NCBI RefSeq assembly: GCF_001632365.1
Contig: NW_024468539.1
Span: forward strand, 343,581 to 407,580
Direction: 5' to 3'
From: Laetiporus sulphureus 93-53
Lineage: Eukaryota > Basidiomycota > Agaricomycetes > Polyporales > Laetiporaceae
Length of the DNA: 64,000 bases
Shown here: positions 56,601 through 64,000 of the stretch, one piece after another
How positions within the stretch are numbered: position 1 is the stretch's first letter
How the letters are laid out: each line of letters starts with the position of its first letter
Notes under the pieces: model-generated
What the model was told of the DNA's origin: nothing
Seen by the model: the letters and a program-made list of their open reading frames with translations, nothing else
Database searches by the model: none
Program-made: the position numbers and the translations under genes

Positions 56601-59600
56601 CTCACGCTCTTCTCGAAGTTCGTCAACCCAAAGGCTCTACGCTCCACCGAAACTCTACGATCAATATATGTCGCTCTCCTCTCGCATCCCGACCGCCCCC
56701 TGCAGCGGCTGGCACTTTCATGCTTGCTCACGTACAAGTCGCCACATCTAGCACCACATGAGGACACGCTCCGTGGGCTGTTGGATGACACGAAGTGGCG
56801 AGAAGACCTTACGCAATTGAGCATTGCTGAGATCGAGCAGGCTGACCGGGCGGAGTTGGTCGACGCGATCACTAGGCTGCTTTTTGGGATGATGTTGGAG
56901 AAACGCGGCAGGAGTCGCGGCGGTGACAAGCGCGCTGCTGTCCTGTCTGCCTTAGCAGGCTGTGCTGATGACGAACTATGCTTGCTGGTTGACTTGATGT
57001 TGCAACCGCTCACTCCCACCACTGAAGCCTCAGAGGAAGGATTGCATTTTACAATCCAGGCCATATCCGATGGCGTCACTGAGAAGCAGCAAATTGGCTT
57101 CCTCAACCTTCTTGGCGACGTTCTCAAGCACCTCGGGTCCCGCCTAACCCCTAAATGGCCTCAGCTCCTGCAGGCCGTCATCGACCTGCTCAGTAATGCC
57201 CAGCGCAGATTGGACTCTCGCAAATCCGAGACCAGTGACGATGTAGCAGAAGAAGAAGAGGAGGTCGAGGACGAGGCCGTCGTTGAAGGCTCCTTGAAGA
57301 GCACTCGGGCTATCCGACAGCTAGGCATCAAGCGCTTCGCTGACTTCTTCCGCTCTCCTGTGTCCTATGATTTCACGCCTTACATGTCGGAATCGTATCG
57401 TGCGTTCATCTCACCCAGGCTGGAGAAGCTGGACGCGGAGAACACGCAAGCGCCATCGGCGCTCCTGGAGCTGTTTCATGTGTGGACATTGCGTGCGGAG
57501 CACGCTAGATTCCTTGTGGCATATGACGATCGTACCCTGCCGAAGGTGTACGATTGTCTGATCGCAACGAACGTCAAGCCAGCGGTGATCTCGAGGGTCT
57601 TCGATATCGTCGAGCGGTTATTGGACCTCTCGTCAGAGCTCGAGGAGTTGCGGGACGCGATACTCAAGTCACATGTCCCTCATCTACTCACGAACATCTC
57701 TTTGCTAGTCGAGCGCAGCAAAGGGATCGCGGCGGTCTCTGACACTCTTGGTCGTCGTCAGATCACCATTCTTTCGCAGATCGCCCCCTACCTCACCGAT
57801 GAGAAGCAGGCCAGTACTTTACTGGAATTGTTTTTCCCATTGTTGCGCAAGCCGCCGAAGCAAGTGCAAGAGAAGGTCAAGGCGGACCTGCTAACAATTA
57901 TTTGTAGCCTCTTCCCTCTCATTCCTGATATCACGGATGCTAGCAGTCGCACGTTTGAGAAGACATTCGCTGCGCTCGCTCAACTCTTCCAGACACTCCG
58001 TTCTCGACAAGCGCGCTTATCTTTGCTAGCTGCGTTTCGTTGTCTAGCCAATCTAGAGCCAAGTGTCGCACAGCTGGCTGATCTCATGGAGTCTCTGAAT
58101 GCCTACTCTACGAAGCGAATTGACGAGCCGGATTTCGATAGGAGGTTGACTGCGTTCAATAATCTGAACGAAACGCTGCACGGATCGTTGACGTCTAGGG
58201 AATGGCTGCCGATCCTGTATAACATGCTCAATTTCATCCAGGATCCTGAAGAACTGACTATTCGAAACAATGCTGCTCAAGCCATGAAACGCTTCATATC
58301 TGCTGTGGCCGCCGCACATGTCCCGGAACTCGAGGCTTTGTTCACGAAGACGCTATATCCTGGGCTCAAGAATGGCTTGCGATCAAGGAATGAAATGGTC
58401 CGATCAGAGATTCTGGGTGTCCTCTCGTACGCGATATCAATCTGCGGGCAAATTAGTGCCCTCCAAGAAATGCGGGGACTATTGGCCAATGGAGACGAGG
58501 AGGCGAACTTCTTCAACAACGTGCACCACGTTCAACTACATCGTCGTACCCGTGCGATCCATCGCTTGGCTGACTACTGCGATGAGGGTCATCTTCGAAG
58601 CACAACTCTTGCTGAGGTCTTCGTACCTCTGATAGGCAATTTCATAGTTGCTAAGGCGTCGATAGACCATACTCTTGTGAACGAGTCCATCACGGCTACC
58701 GGACGGATGGCGCGGCACCTCAACTGGGGAGCTTATTATGCCCTCACGCAGACTTATCTGAAACTATCTAGCGCTAAGGATGAGTCTGAGCGGGTATACG
58801 TCCGCGCGCTCGTAGCTATCCTGAACAATTTCCATTTCCAGATGGAAGAGGTTGTCCCTGACACAGCTGAGGAGCCGGAGAGGGGAGGAGACCATGAGGA
58901 CACCGTTGTCGATGAGGAAACCGAATCCACATCGGTCAAGGTCAAGGACCAAATGATCTCGCGCATTGCAGATGCGGTCAACCATCGGCTCCTCCCAAGG
59001 CTCCTGCAACACTTAGAGAAGCGTGATGAAACTGAGGACGCTCTGAGGATACCGATCGCCGTGGGTGTCATCCAGGTCGCGAAGCATTTACCCCGGGAGA
59101 CCCGCGAGCCACAGATAGCTAGGCTACTGACCGTCCTAAGTCAAATCTTCCGCAGCAAGTCTCAAGAGACGAGGGACCTCACTAGGGAGACTCTATGTCG
59201 TATAGCCGTGATTTTGGGGCCATCTTACTTGTCAACGGCTATCAAGGAGCTACGAGCCGCCTTGCTACGAGGTCCGCAACTTCACGTTTTGGCTTATGTG
59301 ATCCACGCGCTCCTTGTGCATGTTACCAATGGAAGTCATGCTGCGCTATTCGACACGTTGGACAATTGCGTTAGTGATATCGCTCATGTCTCGGCTGAGG
59401 TCATCTTCGGCGAATCCGGAAAGGACGTCCAGGCAGAAGAGTTTAAAACCAAGATGCGAGAAGTTCGTGCGTCTACCGCGAAAGGTCTTGATTCGTTCAT
59501 GATCATGGCGAAATTCATCACCCCTGCTAAGATAAGCAGCCTTCTTCTGCCGATACGAAACGTTTTAAAGGAGACCGAGTCTCTCAAAGTGCTCCAACAA

Positions 59601-62075
59601 GTCGACGAACTCTTGCGCAGGGTTTCCAACGGATTAAATGCCAACAAGCATCTTATTCCTACCGAGCTGCTGGCTCTGTGTCACACTATGATCAGTCAGA
59701 ACGCTCGCTTCCTCAAGGAGGCTCCTCAAGTGCGGAAAAAAGGGAAAGGCGGCAAGCGCAATGATGCCATCGTACAGACAAAGCGAAAATTCGACTCTGA
59801 GATGGATCATTACGCCGTTAATTCCTTTAGGTCAGCTATTTTTCTGAATGTAAGTATGCTCAACTGATATCATGGACAGGTTCGTGAGCTTTGGGCTCGA
59901 CTTGTTTATCACTGCGCATCGTCGCAGTCGTTTTGACTACGAGGATCCGAAAGTCATTGCTCGGCTAGAGCCGATGGTGGCAACAATTGGCAATACCTTG
60001 TATTCCGAACACATACAGGTGATAATCCCAGGCCTCAAGGCTGCGGCGGCCATAATCAAGTGCCCCCTCAAATCCATCGTTAAGTCTCTGCCTGTGTTCA
60101 TTCGCCAAATGATAGATATTATCAAGCAAGCGGGAACGACAGAATCAGAAGCGGTGCAGATGGCGCTCAAGTCTCTCGCTACTATTCTTCGCGATCAATC
60201 AGATGCTCAAGTCAAAGAGAAGGATTTAGTATACCTTCTCGAGCTCTTGTCTCCCGACCTGGAAGAGCCATCTCGTCAAGCAGCTGTTTTCACCATGCTT
60301 CGCGCTATCGTGGCGAGGAAGTTCGTTGTTCCGGAGATCTACGACATCATGGACAAAATTACCGAAATCATGGTCACCAGCCAGTCTCCTCAAGCGCAGG
60401 AAGCATGCCGTGGCGTGCTGCTACAATTCCTCTTAGACTATCCCCAGGGCAGGGGCCGACTCCAGAAGCAGATGACTCTCCTCGCGAAGAACCTATCATA
60501 TGTGCACGAAAGTGGTAGGAAGTCGGTGATGGAACTCCTGAGTGCTATCATCGCCAAATTCCAAGTAAACCTTATCCGCGAATACTCCGATTTGCTGTTC
60601 GTTGCGCTGGTCATGGTTGTCGCCAACGATGATTCGCCGAAGTGTCGCGAAATGGCTTCCGAATTGATCAAGAGCCTCTTCCTGCGGCTTGCGGATTTTC
60701 AGCGTAATGATCTCGTATCACATCTTCATGTCTGGGCCATCAAGTACACACAACCACAGCTCGCGCGCGTCTCACTCCAAATATCCGGCAACATCATCGA
60801 TCTATTGCAAAAAGATATCTTTCCTCATGTGTCGTTCATCCTTGAAGATCTCAATGAGGCTCTTAGACATGGCGCACAACTGCTGGACTCGTTAGCTGAA
60901 GCGGACGGTGATGATGTCGCGGACGACGACTTGGAATGGCAGATTTCGTATCATGCGCTCATCGTATCTGGTAAACTATTGCGAGCGATCCCTGATCTGA
61001 CTACTCAGCAAGGCAAAGTCAATTGGCCTGCTGTCATCGAGCATCTCGTCTTTCCGCATGCTTGGGTGCGTACTGCGTCCTGTCGTCTACTAGGCGTGCT
61101 ATTTTCTTCGACTGCTGTCTCCGCCCCGCGGAATGATCTTCCAAGTAACTCCCCATTCTCGCGCTCCGGTATGGAGGAAGTAGCTTCCAAGCTTTGTATG
61201 CAGCTGCGCAGCCCAAACCTGGACGCAGCGCTTAGCCTGCAGATCGTGAAGAATCTGTTCTATGTTGGGAAGTGCTTCTGCGCAGTCGAGATGCTCTCCG
61301 TTCCGGAGACGGACACAAATGATGTCGCAGAGCAAGCGATCGTTGCCGATGAACACGAGGATGGACTGGAAGATCAGGAAGGGGGCGAAGTCGGTGTTAA
61401 GGACCGAAAACATCCACTTCCTTGGCTGTTCTCCAAGCTTTCCTTCCAAGTGAGGAATGCACATATTACACGAAGGAACAAGTCGTCCAGTACTGTAAGT
61501 GTCGACGCCACATGGACACATTCCTTGACGTTTACACAACGTCTCTTTAGGACAATTGGGTTCACCAACCTACATCTGTGTTAAAGTGGTTCGCGGCAAT
61601 GGTATCATACATGGACTCCACGCAGACGGAGCGTTTCCTTGTACATATCCTCTCACCCGTCTATCGCATAATCGAAGACGACACCATCCGTGGCGCGCAG
61701 ATGGGTGAGTGACGTTGCGCAATCTGCTCTGTTTTGATTCTAATGTACGGCCTCTAACCATTTCTGAAACGCCTCTCGTAGACGAATTGAAGACACTGGC
61801 CACCGAGCTCCAGGATCTCGTGCAAACCAAGGTTGGCACAACCAAGTTTGCGAACGTCTACAACAGCATTAGGCAAGGCGTGCTGGGTGTCCGGAGAGAA
61901 CGGCGGAACGCGCGCGTGCTGCAGGTTCGTGCTCGAACTCGGCCAATCCGCTGTTTGACCTCACATTCGATCACTGCAGGTTACCACCAACCCAGAGGCT
62001 GCTGCAAAGAGGAAGATGCATCGGAACGTTCTGAAGAAGGAGAGCCGGAAGAGGAAGAACCAAGTGTTTGCGTAG
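53692..62075 (+). CDS. UTP20: UTP20, U3 snoRNP-associated ribosome-biogenesis protein
   Basis: The ATG at 53692 (MDPHEEERPVKRFK) begins a chain of at least twelve exons of HEAT-like helical repeats. Exon 2 has FDDVIADNDSHFHEALDHWR, and the early repeats end near 56370. The long exon from about 56500 to 59830 includes the DRIM-type region (KRFADFFRSPVSYDFTPYMS). A 51-nt intron joins HYAVNSFR to FVSFGLDLFITAHRR, a well-conserved UTP20 segment. C-terminal repeats follow, then a very basic end (KRKMHRNVLKKESRKRKNQV) with stop at 62073-62075. The total is about 2,500 residues, as usual. It acts in the nucleolar SSU processome on pre-18S rRNA. Single-copy housekeeping gene; no lesion seen. Confidence 0.92.
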
Positions 62076-62912
62076 GTTGCTCCTTGCATGGTACTTGGGA
62101 TTATGGAACTGAAGTTTGCGCGACAGAGATGGCAAGCGTGGCAAAAGGCGAAGGGAGGATTGAGTGATCCAAGGGCCAAACAGTTTGCTTTGTTGTCCAT
62201 TTCATTTTCGTGCCAATTGCTGGACGTAACTTATTATGTTGTTCGATACGTATGGATCCGGTCTCAACATTATCAAAGGGCTCTTATCTTGATCTCCACG
62301 CCGAATCTTCCTGTAAGCCACACAGCTGAGACGATGATCAATTGTATATTTCTTGATCAAAAGTACTCGGACAGCAGAAAGGTAGATAGTCGTGAATAAT
62401 GCATCGTTCCTAGCAGCACAGAACTGCCGACGCGCTCAATAGATGGGAAAGCATCCGACCGCCGAGTCTCAAACCACTCGCGACTTGCGCAGTATGCAAA
62501 TTGATCAGCTCCTACTAGCTAGCGTGGAGGCAACTGATCCAGAAAATTATCATACAGTCTTGTTTGGTATCGGCTTCCTATCACAGAAACACGCTCTCAG
62601 CCCAAATCCTGACTTTCTGCCAAAATAAGCGCATACGCATCGAATGACGTTGTGCTTATTGTTCAGTCATATCGAAACGTTTTGACATTTGTGAAGATTC
62701 GGGCGCCTACATGGTTCCGTCATAGGGATGAGCGATGCCGGTATAGCGAATAAGTCAAAGCACCGAACGAAGAGCCTCGATCGAAATCGCTCTGAATTGA
62801 CGACGAATAGCCCCGCCGTGTACAATCTACTTCATAACCGGGACATGGAAAATAGCATCATTTACAAAGCCAAGAAGCACAAAGCGCAATGCAGCGGCGT
62901 ACATTGTGCGGA
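62076..62912. other. Convergent spacer between UTP20 and CTK3
   Basis: Presumed 3' UTRs. A 61-codon frame (62443-62628) has no support. Confidence 0.45.
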
Positions 62913-63889
62913 TCAAGAAAGGTCCATGGTCTGCTCTTCGTCTCCTGCGGGTGTCGGAGGAAAACACAGTTCGTTCTCCTCAATTGCCGCCTCATCGTCA
63001 TCCTCGTTCCAGTCGCTCGTCGTCTCCCAGTCGTTCTCGAACTCAATGTCTAGCGTCAATTGGTCTTCATCTTCAAGGGGGAGAAAAGATGCGAGTGGTG
63101 GTGGCAAGAGTGTTTGAGGATTATGCGCGACGGGCTGGACCCAGCGGCGCTCTCGTAGGCGCTTGTGCCGCTCTCTGTCCTCCTCTATCCGCTTGAAGAC
63201 CTCGGCGCGTGGAAGCGGGGCCGCACGGTTGGATGGGTCGGGATGAGCGTGGGAGTGGGTCTGTTGTTCCTGTTCGAGGGACGTGCGCCGTGAGTCGAGC
63301 GTTGCCATCACGTCATCAACCTTTTGCGGATCGAGCACACGTTTTGTACGCCAGCTCTCGAGGATCTAGCGAACTCCGTTAGCGCAAACTTGTGGAATGT
63401 GGCGCGGTTAACATACCTGCTTGGTGCTCATGAGATTCGGAAGACCTTGTCTACCCTCCGGGACGACGTAGTCGACAATTTTGCCCAAATCACGAGAAAT
63501 ATAGTCGAGGTAAAATGAGTTCTGGCTCCCGTCCTGGCCCGTCGACCCTGAGTGCGACTTCGCGAGAAGCGAGCTTTCACACAGCGAGTCGAGAAGATAC
63601 AATATGTTTATACGATTGTTTATGGACCCCTTAAATGCGTTGAGATGTTAACATAGACCAGGAGAAACGGCACGTTACCTTCTGGCATTCCTCGACGATG
63701 CAATCCCAGAGGTCCTCTCCACAGCCAGAAAAGTACTTCAATGCATATCCGACAACCTTTTGAATGGACTGTTGAGAGCTGCATCGTGAGTCATTGAGGA
63801 TCTGATGCATATATCAAGCAAGGCTGTACTGACGCATTCAGCTTTCTCAAAAGTGAGAGAAACTGCAGCCTGACTTCGAAAGGATCCAT
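62913..63889 (-). CDS. CTK3: CTD kinase subunit gamma (Ctk3-like, CID domain)
   Basis: It starts MDPFEVRLQFLSLLRKLNAS at 63889. After a short intron come QQSIQKVVGYALKYFSGCGE and DLWDCIVEECQK; after another, YLLDSLCESSLLAKS, DYISRDLGKIVDYVVPEG and PNLMSTKQ. This is the CID-like helical domain of Ctk3. The next exon (ILESWRTKRVLDPQKVDDVM) leads into the C-terminal region RAEVFKRIEEDRERHKRLRE, then an acidic tail ending TMDLS at 62913. Ctk3 binds the Ctk1/Ctk2 kinase-cyclin pair that phosphorylates Ser2 of the RNA polymerase II CTD. Complete and intact in the window. Confidence 0.88.
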
Positions 63890-64000
63890 ACGGAAACCTC
63901 GAGCCAGCAGCCGGCAGGAGATTTTTTGATAACAAATTGTCAAGTTAGACGGGGAAGCGCCACAAGATGGCGCTAGACGTTGCGCATAGACTGCAAGCCT

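Noticed and set aside
59830..59880. UTP20 as two separate genes split at 59867/59872
   Set aside because: A 51-nt intron (GTCAGC...GACAG) joins VNSFR to FVSFGLDL in frame, restoring a conserved UTP20 segment.
1..64000. tRNA, rRNA and CRISPR-like features
   Set aside because: No convincing tRNA box A/B pair, rRNA segment or regularly spaced repeat array was found by eye. A tRNAscan or Infernal run would settle small RNAs.

Overview
This is nuclear DNA of a filamentous fungus, most likely an agaricomycete (Basidiomycota). Almost every gene is split by short introns of about 45-60 nt with GT...AG ends. The gene content fits as well: BTB and F-box/LRR proteins, a fungal seven-helix membrane protein, a PSD-like decarboxylase, a PL14 lyase, small secreted Thr/Ser-rich proteins and UTP20. 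Nothing looks bacterial or viral. All exon joins were read by eye, so single-exon boundaries are approximate.

Layout. 0-3.2 kb: the 3' end of an LTR retrotransposon cuts a small gene, and a solo LTR of the same family sits in an intron of a decayed aldehyde dehydrogenase (ALDH). 4-15 kb: BTB protein, RhoGAP, class-V aminotransferase and F-box protein. 15-19.5 kb: an intact ALDH related to the broken one, then a decaying seven-helix membrane protein gene with a relic of its last exon. 20-25.7 kb: a tandem F-box duplication, copy 1 intact with a MITE in its promoter and copy 2 a pseudogene, then a 135-bp tandem repeat. 26.5-33.3 kb: PSD-family decarboxylase, two small secreted Thr-rich proteins and a PL14 polysaccharide lyase.

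33.9-51.9 kb is an accessory block built from local duplications. It has two SF1 (Upf1-like) helicases in direct tandem, a dynamin-family GTPase with a relic of a second copy, and two HNH-endonuclease-domain genes head to head around a near-perfect inverted repeat. 52-64 kb returns to conserved housekeeping content: a single-pass membrane protein, UTP20 (ribosome biogenesis) and CTK3 (RNA polymerase II CTD kinase subunit).

The most interesting region is the helicase/dynamin/HNH block. Its gene classes, self-duplication and decay by small frameshifts resemble fast-evolving defence or conflict loci in other organisms. That role is inference. The sequence itself shows only the duplications, domain motifs and lesions.
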